Shown piece by piece: positions 27,178-34,562 of a stretch of 64,000 nt of DNA (its first letter is position 1; every line of letters starts with the position of its first letter). Source of the DNA: Bradyrhizobium retamae (GTDB lineage: Bacteria > Pseudomonadota > Alphaproteobacteria > Rhizobiales > Xanthobacteraceae); the NCBI RefSeq assembly GCF_001440415.1, contig NZ_LLYA01000001.1, positions 310,001 through 374,000 of the forward strand. The letters are read 5' to 3'. The notes under the pieces were generated by a model. The model did not search any database, was not told where the DNA came from, and saw only the letters and a program-made list of their open reading frames with translations. A program made the translations under genes and the position numbers.

Positions 27178-27239
27178 GATTCTTACTTTGACGCGTTTTC
27201 TTGACGCGAACCCACTTCGCTTGAAAACGGTCTGGCGTT

Positions 27240-29102
27240 TCAGCCGGCGCAGCCGATCCATTCGGTTGATGAATCGTCATCCAGCGTTGCCACTGCGCTC
27301 GCGCGCCGCGTCAGCACCGCGCGCTGGTTGATATAACCCTTGTCGGTGATCTCGCCGCCGTCGACGGACGCGGGTTCGGCCAGCAGCAGCGCGCGCGTTG
27401 CGTGACCGGACGAATTGCCAGCTTGCGCCTTTAGGTTCGCAAGCCCCTGCGCGATCGCTGCGCGAACCTTGTCGTGGCCTATCACGTCTTTCAGGTCGGC
27501 GCTGTCGGGCAAGCCGGCATGTGCACGGCAAGCCGCGATATTCGGAAACACCAGGAAGCGAACCTCGTCGCCGCCATGGCCGGTCACCACGATATCCTGC
27601 GCCAGCGGGGCGAGCGCAGCGATCCCTGCAACGCGCAACGTGCCGACGCTGACCCAAGTGCCCGAATTGAGCTTGAAGTCCTCGGCGACGCGGCCGTCGA
27701 AGAACAGTCCAAGTTCGGGACGCGCCGGATCGGCAAAGGTCACGGCGTCGCCGATGAGATAAAAACCCTCTTCGTCGAAGGCCTGCGCGGTCAATTCCGC
27801 CGCCTTCCAGTAACCGGGCGTGACATTCGGACCGCGCACCCGCACCTCGAGCTTGTCGCCTGATGGCACCAGCTTCAGTTCGGTGCCCGGGATCGGCACG
27901 CCGATATTGCCGGAACGTTTCGCCTGGAAATGGCAATCGGTGGCGAGCGGCGAGGTTTCGGTCGAGCCGCAGGCCGACACCATCGGCAGCGCACGGCCAA
28001 CCGTCTTGATCGAGAGTTCTTCCAGCGCATCCCAGAGATTCTGCGGCAAGGCTGCGCCGGCGTAGAAAGCGAACTTCACCTCGCTGAAGAACTTTTTGCG
28101 CAACTCGTCGTCGCTGCGCAGCGCCGCGATCAGCATGTCAAAACCGCGCGGCACGTTGAAATAAACTGATGGCATCACGCTTCGCAGATTGGCGAGCGAG
28201 GTCGCGAACAGCCCCGGCGCCGGCTTGCCGCCGTCGACATAGAGCGTGCCGCCGTTGCGCAGCACCAGATTGAGATTGTGGTTGGCGCCGAAGGTGTGGC
28301 TCCAGGGCAGCCAGTCGAGGATCACGAGATCCTCGCCGATATCTTCGAGGAATGTCCAGGTCTGCGCCTTGGCCTGCTGGCTCGAGGTCAGCATGCGCTG
28401 GGTATTGATGACGGCCTTCGGCGTGCCGGTCGAGCCCGAGGTGAACAGGAATTTTGCGATCGTATCCGGCGTAATCGCGGCAAAGGCCTTTTCGACATCC
28501 GGCGTTTCCGGCGTTGCCGTGATGGCGCGGAAGGAGATCGCGTCGCCCGCGTCCGCACTGCCGCTAACGATGGTGGCCGAATGCAGCGGCTTGATCGCCG
28601 CCAGCGCCGCCGCGAATGGTTTCGTGCCGGAAACATAGATCGCGCCGGGCCCGAGCAGCGAGATCATGCTCTTGAGCTTGTCAAAATCCTTGGACATCAG
28701 CGAATAGGCCGGCGAGATCGCGGCCGATGGCACACCGACATGCTGGGCGGCGAGCGCGAATAGCGCGTGCTCGACGCTGTTGTCGGACAGGATCACCAAT
28801 GGCCGCTCCGCGCTTAGCCCCTGCGCCAGGATCCAGGCGGCGGCCGAGCGCACCTGCTTCAACGCATCCTTGTAGGTGACGGCGGTCCACGGCGTATCAA
28901 CGCTGGCTCGATCGGCGAGAAAGATCCGGTCCGGCGCCTGCCGCGCCCAATGCTCCAGCCAGTCGCCGATACAGCGCGCACTCGACCGCAGCGGCGTGGT
29001 CGACCTCACCAAGATGCTGCCATCGGTCCGGCGATCGGCAACGATCGCGGGCGTCGCGAATAGATTTTGGGAATCGGCACCGCTGATGGCGGCGATGGTC
29101 AT
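27240..29102 (-). CDS. fcs: Feruloyl-CoA synthase
   Basis: This 620-residue AMP-forming ligase starts at ATG 29102, chosen because AGGAGG lies six bases upstream. It has the ATP motif FTSGSTGTPKA, the segment WLPWSHTFGANHNLNLVLRNGGTLYVD typical of Fcs, and SACGSTETSP. The C-terminal part has TKDKGYINQRAVL-like residues (EITDKGYINQRAVL) in place of the short acetyl-CoA-synthetase tail, again as in feruloyl-CoA synthases. It activates ferulate or other hydroxycinnamates to CoA thioesters. The enoyl-CoA hydratase/aldolase partner is not in the window. Confidence 0.9.
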   Translation of the reverse strand: MTIAAISGADSQNLFATPAIVADRRTDGSILVRSTTPLRSSARCIGDWLEHWARQAPDRIFLADRASVDTPWTAVTYKDALKQVRSAAAWILAQGLSAERPLVILSDNSVEHALFALAAQHVGVPSAAISPAYSLMSKDFDKLKSMISLLGPGAIYVSGTKPFAAALAAIKPLHSATIVSGSADAGDAISFRAITATPETPDVEKAFAAITPDTIAKFLFTSGSTGTPKAVINTQRMLTSSQQAKAQTWTFLEDIGEDLVILDWLPWSHTFGANHNLNLVLRNGGTLYVDGGKPAPGLFATSLANLRSVMPSVYFNVPRGFDMLIAALRSDDELRKKFFSEVKFAFYAGAALPQNLWDALEELSIKTVGRALPMVSACGSTETSPLATDCHFQAKRSGNIGVPIPGTELKLVPSGDKLEVRVRGPNVTPGYWKAAELTAQAFDEEGFYLIGDAVTFADPARPELGLFFDGRVAEDFKLNSGTWVSVGTLRVAGIAALAPLAQDIVVTGHGGDEVRFLVFPNIAACRAHAGLPDSADLKDVIGHDKVRAAIAQGLANLKAQAGNSSGHATRALLLAEPASVDGGEITDKGYINQRAVLTRRASAVATLDDDSSTEWIGCAG

Positions 29103-29136
29103 GGGCATCCTCCTGCCGCCTCGAAGGGGCTGGCTT

Positions 29137-29195
29137 GGCGCCAAGTGTTGAGCACAACAATTGTTGTCGTCAACAACAATCTTCCACTTGGCGCC
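29137..29195. promoter_or_regulatory. Nested inverted repeats between fcs and MarR
   Basis: The outer arms GGCGCCAAGTG (29137-29147) and CACTTGGCGCC (29185-29195) match perfectly over 11 bases. Inside lie CAACAATTGTTG (29155-29166), a perfect palindrome, and TTGTTG-TCGT-CAACAA (29161-29176). MarR-type regulators such as FerC and CouR control hydroxycinnamate genes from similar divergent sites, so this is probably the operator of the adjacent MarR. Confidence 0.6.
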
Positions 29196-29216
29196 GCGAA
29201 GCGCTAGAAGGGAATG

Positions 29217-29750
29217 ATGGCGAGGAACAGTCCGGCACCCAGAAGTGCCAAATCACGCGCTGGTATTCGGCCGCTTCCCGGCCGCGCGCGAAGCGAAAAC
29301 GGCAACGCGCACAGCGATCTGATGAACGGCGAAATCGGCCTCGACGCGCTGGCGGGCCACGCCGGCTACGCGGTGCGGCGCTTTCAGATCTGGGTTTTCC
29401 AGGATTTCATTCGCACGCTCGGCGCCGTCGATATCCGTCCCACGCAGTATTCCGTGATGACGGTGATCGGCGCCAACCCGGGGCTGAGCCAGATGGCCGT
29501 TGCAAAACGGCTTGGCATCGAGCGCGCCCGGCTTGTGCACCTCCTGGATAGTCTTGAACAGCGCGATCTCGTCAGTCGCGTCAAATCCGCCGCTGACCGG
29601 CGCTCCCACGCGCTGCACCTGACCGCGCGCGGCCGAACGGCGCTGGCGCAGTTCAAGCGGCTTGCCGCCGAACATGAGCGTCATGTGGCCGAGAAGCTCG
29701 GCAAGGAGAACCGGAAGAAACTGCTGCAGATACTCTCGGACTTCACCTGA
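29217..29750 (+). CDS. MarR family regulator divergent from feruloyl-CoA synthase
   Basis: The product has about 177 residues from ATG 29217; ATG 29214 is also possible, with AGAAGGG just upstream. The winged helix reads RPTQYSVMTVIGANPGLSQMAVAKRLGIERARLVHLLDSLEQRDLVSRVKSAADRRSHALHLT. Divergent orientation from fcs and an intervening operator-like palindrome suggest a hydroxycinnamoyl-CoA-responsive repressor like FerC/CouR. The 208 bases after it carry the promoter of the allophanate hydrolase gene. Confidence 0.9.
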   Translation: MARNSPAPRSAKSRAGIRPLPGRARSENGNAHSDLMNGEIGLDALAGHAGYAVRRFQIWVFQDFIRTLGAVDIRPTQYSVMTVIGANPGLSQMAVAKRLGIERARLVHLLDSLEQRDLVSRVKSAADRRSHALHLTARGRTALAQFKRLAAEHERHVAEKLGKENRKKLLQILSDFT

Positions 29751-29886
29751 TCGCGGCCGGCGCCGCGCCTTGGGCTGAGCCGCCTAAATTATAGGCAGCC
29801 TTCGGTAACGACCGGCGTCCATGGCATGTGCAGTGATCCCATAAGTACATGAAATTGCAAATCTATATTTGACCATTGGCTCGCCT

Positions 29887-29915
29887 AAGCGATTGTACAC
29901 AATGGCACATCGCTT
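29887..29915. promoter_or_regulatory. atzF-side operator: ATTGTACACAA inside AAGCGAT/ATCGCTT arms
   Basis: ATTGTACACAA (29892-29902) differs at only two positions from ATTGCATACAA at 40278-40288 in front of the opposing operon. It is framed by 7-bp arms AAGCGAT (29887) and ATCGCTT (29909). It lies about 45 bases upstream of the atzF start, so it is the best candidate site for the GntR regulator of this locus. Confidence 0.5.
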
Positions 29916-29958
29916 GCTTCAGTCGGGGTAACCTTTTGCTCGCTGGAGTTTTGCTGCC

Positions 29959-31767
29959 ATGGGGTCCGATGCGCCTGAAACCGTTGCCGCCATCGTCGCC
30001 GCGCACCGCGCCGGCGCGATCACTCCGGCGCAAACCGTCGCCCGCAGCTATCAGCGCATCCGCGACCATAATGATCCCGCCGTGTTCATCAGCCTGCGGG
30101 ACGAGAAGGATGCGGTGGCGGAGGCCGAAGCGCTGGCCTCGAAAGATGCGGCATTGCTTCCGCTGCTCGGCGTTCCGGTCGCAGTGAAGGACAATATCGA
30201 CGCGCTGGGCTTAGCGACCACGGCCGCCTGCCCGGCCTTTTCCTATGCGCCCGCGCAGGACTCGACGGCAGTCGCAAAGCTGCGGGCAGCCGGCGCCATC
30301 GTTATCGGCAAGACCAATCTCGACCAGTTCGCGACCGGCCTGGTCGGCGTCCGCTCGCCCTACGGTATTCCTGTCAATCCGATCCGCGCCGATCTCGTGC
30401 CGGGCGGATCGAGTTCGGGATCGGCGGTGGCGGTTTCCGCCGGCCTGGTGCCGCTGGCGCTCGGCACCGACACCGCAGGCAGCGGCCGCGTGCCGGCAAT
30501 GCTCAACAACATCGTAGGACTCAAACCGAGTCTCGGGCTGATCTCCAACGCCGGACTCATCCCGGCCTGCCGCACGCTGGACTGCATTTCAGTGTTCTCG
30601 CTCACCGTCGACGATGCAATGACCGCGCTTGCGGCGATGGCGGGCGCCGACAGTGTCGATCCGTTTTCGCGCGACCGGCCGCTGGGACCGATGTCCGCGT
30701 TTCCCGAAAAACTCCGGCTTGGCATGCCGCGCAATGGCCAATTGATCTTCTTTGGCGACGCGGCTTCCGAGAAAGCCTATGGCGAGGCGCTCAAGCGCTG
30801 GACGGCGCTCGGCGCCACGCTGGTCGAATTCGACCTCGAACCCTTTTATGAGACCGCGCGGCTGCTTTACGAAGGCCCGTGGGTCGCCGAGCGATACCTT
30901 GTCATCCGCGACCTCCTGGCATCCTCGCCGGATTCGATTCATCCGGTGACCCGCGAAATCACCGCCGCCGGCGCGCGGCTGACCGCCGCTGACACCTTTG
31001 CCTCACTCTATCGGCTGCAGGCGCTACGGCGCACAGTCGAGCGCAGCTTTGCCCATTTCGACGCGATGGTGCTGCCGACGGCGCCGACCGCCTATTCGAC
31101 AGCGCAGGTGCTGGCCAATCCGATCGAGCTCAACAGCCGGCTCGGCACTTACACCAATTTTGTCAACCTACTCGACCTCTGCGGCCTCGCGCTGCCGGCC
31201 GCGATGCGCGCGGACGGCATTCCGTTCGGTATCACGCTGCTGGCGCCCGCGGGACGCGACGCGCAGCTCGCCAGCATCGGGCGGGTGTTTCATGCCGATA
31301 CCCAACTGAAGATGGGAGCCAAGGGGCTGATGCAGCCGCCGCTCGCTTCGTTGCCGGCAGCCGCGAGTGGCGATGAAATCACCCTCGCAGTGGTCGGCGC
31401 GCATCTCTCTGGCATGGCGCTCAATGGCGAGCTGCAGGCGCTCGGTGGACGCCTGATCGAGGCGACCACGACCGTGCCGGACTACAAGCTCTACGCGCTC
31501 GACACGGTGCCGCCGAAACCCGGCATGCTGCGCGTGGAGCAAGGCGCAGGCAGTTCGATCAAGCTCGAGCTTTGGGCACTGTCGGCGACGGCCTTCGGCA
31601 AATTCGTAGCCGCAATCCCGCCGCCGCTCGGCATCGGCACGATCCGGCTCGCCGACGGAAGAGACGTGAAGGGATTTCTGGTCGAGCCCGCAGCCATCAA
31701 CGGCGCGCGCGATATTTCAGCCTATGGCGGCTGGCGCGCGTTCATGGCGGAGAAGGTGGTGGTGTAG
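29959..31767 (+). CDS. atzF: Allophanate hydrolase, AtzF type
   Basis: The 602-residue protein matches the roughly 600-residue AtzF class. The N-terminal amidase-signature domain has the catalytic lysine in GVPVAVKDNIDALGL and the Ser-cisSer region PGGSSSGSAVAVSAG with GTDTAGSGRVPA. From about residue 465 a C-terminal domain (VVGAHLSGMALNGELQALGG; YKLYALDTVPPKPGM) is the specific allophanate hydrolase module. It converts allophanate to ammonia and carbon dioxide with no biotin or urea carboxylase partner present. It faces the atzGEH-containing operon tail to tail, and completes that pathway. Confidence 0.9.
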   Translation: MGSDAPETVAAIVAAHRAGAITPAQTVARSYQRIRDHNDPAVFISLRDEKDAVAEAEALASKDAALLPLLGVPVAVKDNIDALGLATTAACPAFSYAPAQDSTAVAKLRAAGAIVIGKTNLDQFATGLVGVRSPYGIPVNPIRADLVPGGSSSGSAVAVSAGLVPLALGTDTAGSGRVPAMLNNIVGLKPSLGLISNAGLIPACRTLDCISVFSLTVDDAMTALAAMAGADSVDPFSRDRPLGPMSAFPEKLRLGMPRNGQLIFFGDAASEKAYGEALKRWTALGATLVEFDLEPFYETARLLYEGPWVAERYLVIRDLLASSPDSIHPVTREITAAGARLTAADTFASLYRLQALRRTVERSFAHFDAMVLPTAPTAYSTAQVLANPIELNSRLGTYTNFVNLLDLCGLALPAAMRADGIPFGITLLAPAGRDAQLASIGRVFHADTQLKMGAKGLMQPPLASLPAAASGDEITLAVVGAHLSGMALNGELQALGGRLIEATTTVPDYKLYALDTVPPKPGMLRVEQGAGSSIKLELWALSATAFGKFVAAIPPPLGIGTIRLADGRDVKGFLVEPAAINGARDISAYGGWRAFMAEKVVV

Positions 31768-31768
31768 C

Positions 31769-31823
31769 CCTCGTGTCCCGGACGCGGTGCGGTGTGCAAC
31801 GCTGCGTCCGGGGTACGACGAGG
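31769..31823. terminator. Hairpin between convergent atzF and gntR genes
   Basis: CCTCGTGTCCCGGACGC (31769-31785) pairs imperfectly with GCGTCCGGGGTACGACGAGG (31804-31823). It fills the whole convergent gap. It belongs to the dispersed GTGTCCCGGACGCGG-type repeat, a larger copy of which is at 57845, and probably ends transcription both ways. Confidence 0.6.
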
Positions 31824-32528
31824 CTATACCGACACCGCGTAAATCTCGTACTCCCCGCGCACCAGCTCGATATGCGCGCGCATGGCGGCCGCCGCTCCGC
31901 TCTTGTCGCCGCGCATGATCGCGACCACGACGCGGTCGTGCTCGGCGTGCGACTTTGCCAGCCGCCCGAGATTGCGGAATTGGGCGCGGCGGAATGGCTG
32001 CACGCGTACTCTTGTGGCCAGCGTCATCTCGGCGATGTAGCTGTTCTGCGAACCGGCATAGATCGCATTGTGGAAACGCTCGTTGACCGCGTGAAAGCGT
32101 TCGGGATTGCCGGCATGGCTCAGCACCCGCAATTCCTCATGGATCGCCTCCAGCTTCTGGCGGTCCCCCGGCGGCATCCGTTCGGCCGCGAGCCCCGCGC
32201 ACAACGCTTCCAGCTCCGCCATCGCCTCGAACATTTCGGTCAGGCGGTCCAGCGATGGCTGCGCCACCACCGCGCCGCGATGGGCTCGCGCCTCCACCAG
32301 GCCGCTCGCCACCAGTTGGCGCAGGGCCTCGCGCACCGGCGTGCGCGACACGGCGAAGCGCCGGGCGATATCGGTCTCGTCGAGCGCCGACCCCGGCGGC
32401 AGCACGCCGCGCACGATCTCGTCGGCCAGTTGCAGCCGCAGTTCTTCCGCGCGCGTGACCTTGTCCCGCTGCGACGAAGGGCGATCGACGCGGCGAACCG
32501 TGGCTTCCGGCAGATCTTCCAGACTCAT
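31824..32528 (-). CDS. GntR family regulator, FCD subfamily
   Basis: The 234-residue protein has a winged helix at residues 25-90 (LADEIVRGVLPPGSALDETDIARRFAVSRTPVREALRQLVASGLV) and an all-helical FCD effector domain with candidate metal/ligand histidines in HAVNERFHNAIY and SHAEHDRVVVAI. FCD regulators bind small carboxylic acids. Its ATG overlaps the stop of the AtzH-like gene (ATGA), making it the last gene of the large operon. It likely represses that operon and the facing atzF until an acidic ureide intermediate accumulates. Confidence 0.9.
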   Translation of the reverse strand: MSLEDLPEATVRRVDRPSSQRDKVTRAEELRLQLADEIVRGVLPPGSALDETDIARRFAVSRTPVREALRQLVASGLVEARAHRGAVVAQPSLDRLTEMFEAMAELEALCAGLAAERMPPGDRQKLEAIHEELRVLSHAGNPERFHAVNERFHNAIYAGSQNSYIAEMTLATRVRVQPFRRAQFRNLGRLAKSHAEHDRVVVAIMRGDKSGAAAAMRAHIELVRGEYEIYAVSV

Positions 32529-32953
32529 GCCTTTTGATCCATTTGCTTGGAAGACGTTTGCTCAGAAGATTTTGGCTCGTCGATGATGCTGACATGGGCC
32601 GCGACGATCTTCCAACCTTCGGGAAACCGTATCCAGGTTTGCATCTGCCGCCCGACCCTGCCGGGTGCGCCGTCGCGATAGAACAGCGTCGAGGCGACCG
32701 CGGTATCGCGGCCATAGGCCGTGATCACCGTCTTGTCGGTCCGCCGCATCAGCCCGACCGGCGAGCGCGCAGCGCGGAACGCCATGATGGCGTCGTAGCC
32801 GTAGAGATTTTCGCCGATGCCATAGCGCAGCGTGCGGGGATCGTCGCGGAACAATTCGTCCAGCACCGCCACGTCGTTCGACACCAGTGCCTTTTCGTAG
32901 CGTTCGAACTGCGCGGTAATTTCGGCGAGCACGTCGGGAAGATCGATCTCCAT
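32525..32953 (-). CDS. atzH: AtzH-like protein (DUF3225), putative decarboxylating amidohydrolase
   Basis: The protein has 142 residues from ATG 32953, two bases after the AtzE-like stop. It has the NTF2-like DUF3225 pattern: FERYEKALVSNDVAVLDELF, LRYGIGENLYGYDAI, then RQMQTWIRFPEGWKIVAAHVS. AtzH of Pseudomonas sp. ADP belongs to this family and hydrolyses 1,3-dicarboxyurea, an off-path product, to allophanate. Gene order AtzG-AtzE-AtzH is the same as in the cyanuric acid operon. The assignment rests on family pattern and context together. Confidence 0.85.
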   Translation of the reverse strand: MEIDLPDVLAEITAQFERYEKALVSNDVAVLDELFRDDPRTLRYGIGENLYGYDAIMAFRAARSPVGLMRRTDKTVITAYGRDTAVASTLFYRDGAPGRVGRQMQTWIRFPEGWKIVAAHVSIIDEPKSSEQTSSKQMDQKA

Positions 32954-32955
32954 GC

Positions 32956-34353
32956 TTACAATCCTCTCGGCGCAGGTGCCGCAACGGCGCCCATCCGCTC
33001 CAGCGCATGCGCAACCCGCAAGGCGATATCTTCCCGCCACGGCGCGGCGATGATCTGCACGCCGATCGGCATCGGCTCCAGCGGCACCGGCACCGCCACC
33101 ACCGGAAGGCCGATGAACGAAATCGGCTGGGTGTGGATGCCGATATTGGCGCGCACCGGCAGTTCGACGCCGTCGAGCGTAAAGGTTACCTGGCCGAGCT
33201 TGGGCGCGATGCAGGGCGTCGCCGGTGCGATGATTACGTCCACCGATTGGAACAGCTCCAACACCCTTTCCCGATACCAGCGGCGGAATTTCTGCGCGCG
33301 ATCGACCAGCGGCGCCGGGACCATAGCGCCCGCAATCAGGCGGTCTCGCACCGCGGGATCGAAATCGTTCGGACGCTGGCGCAGGCGATCGAGATGCAGC
33401 GACGCGCCTTCGGTCGTGGTGATCACGTAAGCCGCGGCGCGGGCGCGCGCGGCCTCGGGAATTTCGACCGTCTTGGTCGCGTTCAACGCCTTGGCGATGC
33501 GCGCCACGGCCTCGACCGCTTCCGGAAAGACGTTCTTCTGAAAATACCCGCCGGCTACCGCGACCCGCAGGCCGTCGATACCCTGAGCCAACAGTGGCGC
33601 AACCGGTTCGACCGGCCGCGTCGTGCAGGCTGCGTCATCGGCATCCGGCCCCTGCATGGCATCATAGGCCAGCGCGAGATCGCCGACATTACGCGCCAAG
33701 GGACCGAGATGATCGAGGCTTGCGACAAAGGGAAACGAGCGGGCGCGCGACAGCCGGCCATAGGTCGGCTTCAGGCCGAAGACGCCGCAGAAAGATGAGG
33801 GCACGCGGATCGAGCCGTTGGTATCGGATCCCAGGGCGATCGGGACAAGAGCGCCGGCCACCGCACTGCCAGAGCCGCCGGAGGAGCCGCCGGTCATCCG
33901 CGTCGGATCGTGCGGATTGCGCGAGGGGCCGTCATGCACATTCTCGCCGGTGAAATCATAGGCGTATTCACCCATGTTAAGCGCGCCGACCAGCACGGCA
34001 CCGGCCGCTTCCATGCGCTCGATCAGCGTGGCGTCGCGCGGTGACAGAGCGAGATCGCGGTTGATCTTCGATCCGGCGCGGGTGGCGAGACCCTTCACGT
34101 CGAACAGGTTCTTCACCGCGAACGGCACGCCAGCGAGCGGTCCGACCTTCTGACCGGCGGCGATGGCGGCATCCGCCGCGCGGGCTTTCGCGCGTGCGCG
34201 ATTGGCGGTGATGTCGGTAAACGAGTTCAGCACGGAATCATACTTAGCGATTCGCGCTAGCGCTGCTTCGGTCGCGTCTAGTGCGGATAGCTTGCCGCCT
34301 GCGACGGCCTGCGCGATTTGTTGGGCAGATAGCCCGTCACTGTTCACGGTCAT
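32956..34353 (-). CDS. atzE: AtzE-like amidase, putative 1-carboxybiuret hydrolase
   Basis: This 465-residue amidase-signature enzyme starts at ATG 34353, with AAGG upstream. The catalytic lysine is in GVPFAVKNLFDVKGLATRAGS and the serine pair in MTGGSSGGSGSAVAGALV and SDTNGSIRVPSSFCG. Coupling to a 60-residue AtzG-like gene seven bases upstream and an AtzH-like gene downstream identifies it as AtzE, not GatA or a general amidase. AtzE deaminates 1-carboxybiuret in complex with AtzG. Without a cyanuric acid hydrolase in the window, its true substrate here is open. Confidence 0.87.
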   Translation of the reverse strand: MTVNSDGLSAQQIAQAVAGGKLSALDATEAALARIAKYDSVLNSFTDITANRARAKARAADAAIAAGQKVGPLAGVPFAVKNLFDVKGLATRAGSKINRDLALSPRDATLIERMEAAGAVLVGALNMGEYAYDFTGENVHDGPSRNPHDPTRMTGGSSGGSGSAVAGALVPIALGSDTNGSIRVPSSFCGVFGLKPTYGRLSRARSFPFVASLDHLGPLARNVGDLALAYDAMQGPDADDAACTTRPVEPVAPLLAQGIDGLRVAVAGGYFQKNVFPEAVEAVARIAKALNATKTVEIPEAARARAAAYVITTTEGASLHLDRLRQRPNDFDPAVRDRLIAGAMVPAPLVDRAQKFRRWYRERVLELFQSVDVIIAPATPCIAPKLGQVTFTLDGVELPVRANIGIHTQPISFIGLPVVAVPVPLEPMPIGVQIIAAPWREDIALRVAHALERMGAVAAPAPRGL

Positions 34354-34360
34354 GGCCTTA

Positions 34361-34543
34361 TCACGCTGTGTAGACGCTGGCCGGCTCGGTCTCGTCCGGC
34401 AGCGGGAATTCATCGACCAGCCGCGCCAGCCTCAGCGACACTTCGAGGTTCGCCCGCACCGCCGGCCGCCAGGCTTCCTCGACCGGCAGCGCCAGCGCCT
34501 TGGCGACGGCGTCGATGTAATTATCCAGGGGATCGGCGGCCAT
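34361..34543 (-). CDS. atzG: AtzG-like small subunit (DUF4089)
   Basis: The 60-residue protein MAADPLDNYIDAVAKALALP then LDEEWRP-like residues (VEEAWRPAVRANLEVSLRLA) and the tail VDEFPLPDETEPASVYTA resemble the GatC-like AtzG family: two helices followed by an extended tail that wraps round the amidase. It is required for folding and activity of AtzE. It lies directly between the ABC ATPase and AtzE-like genes, with 19 and 7 base gaps. Small length makes the family call dependent on context, but all features agree. Confidence 0.87.
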   Translation of the reverse strand: MAADPLDNYIDAVAKALALPVEEAWRPAVRANLEVSLRLARLVDEFPLPDETEPASVYTA

Positions 34544-34562
34544 TTCGCTTCCATTCTAGTTT

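Noticed and set aside
27178..27236. Intrinsic terminator or small RNA after the TAGAGCCC hairpin
   Set aside because: The sequence is the conserved tail of a dispersed rhizobial repeat; no independent promoter is seen, so I kept it as part of the repeat.
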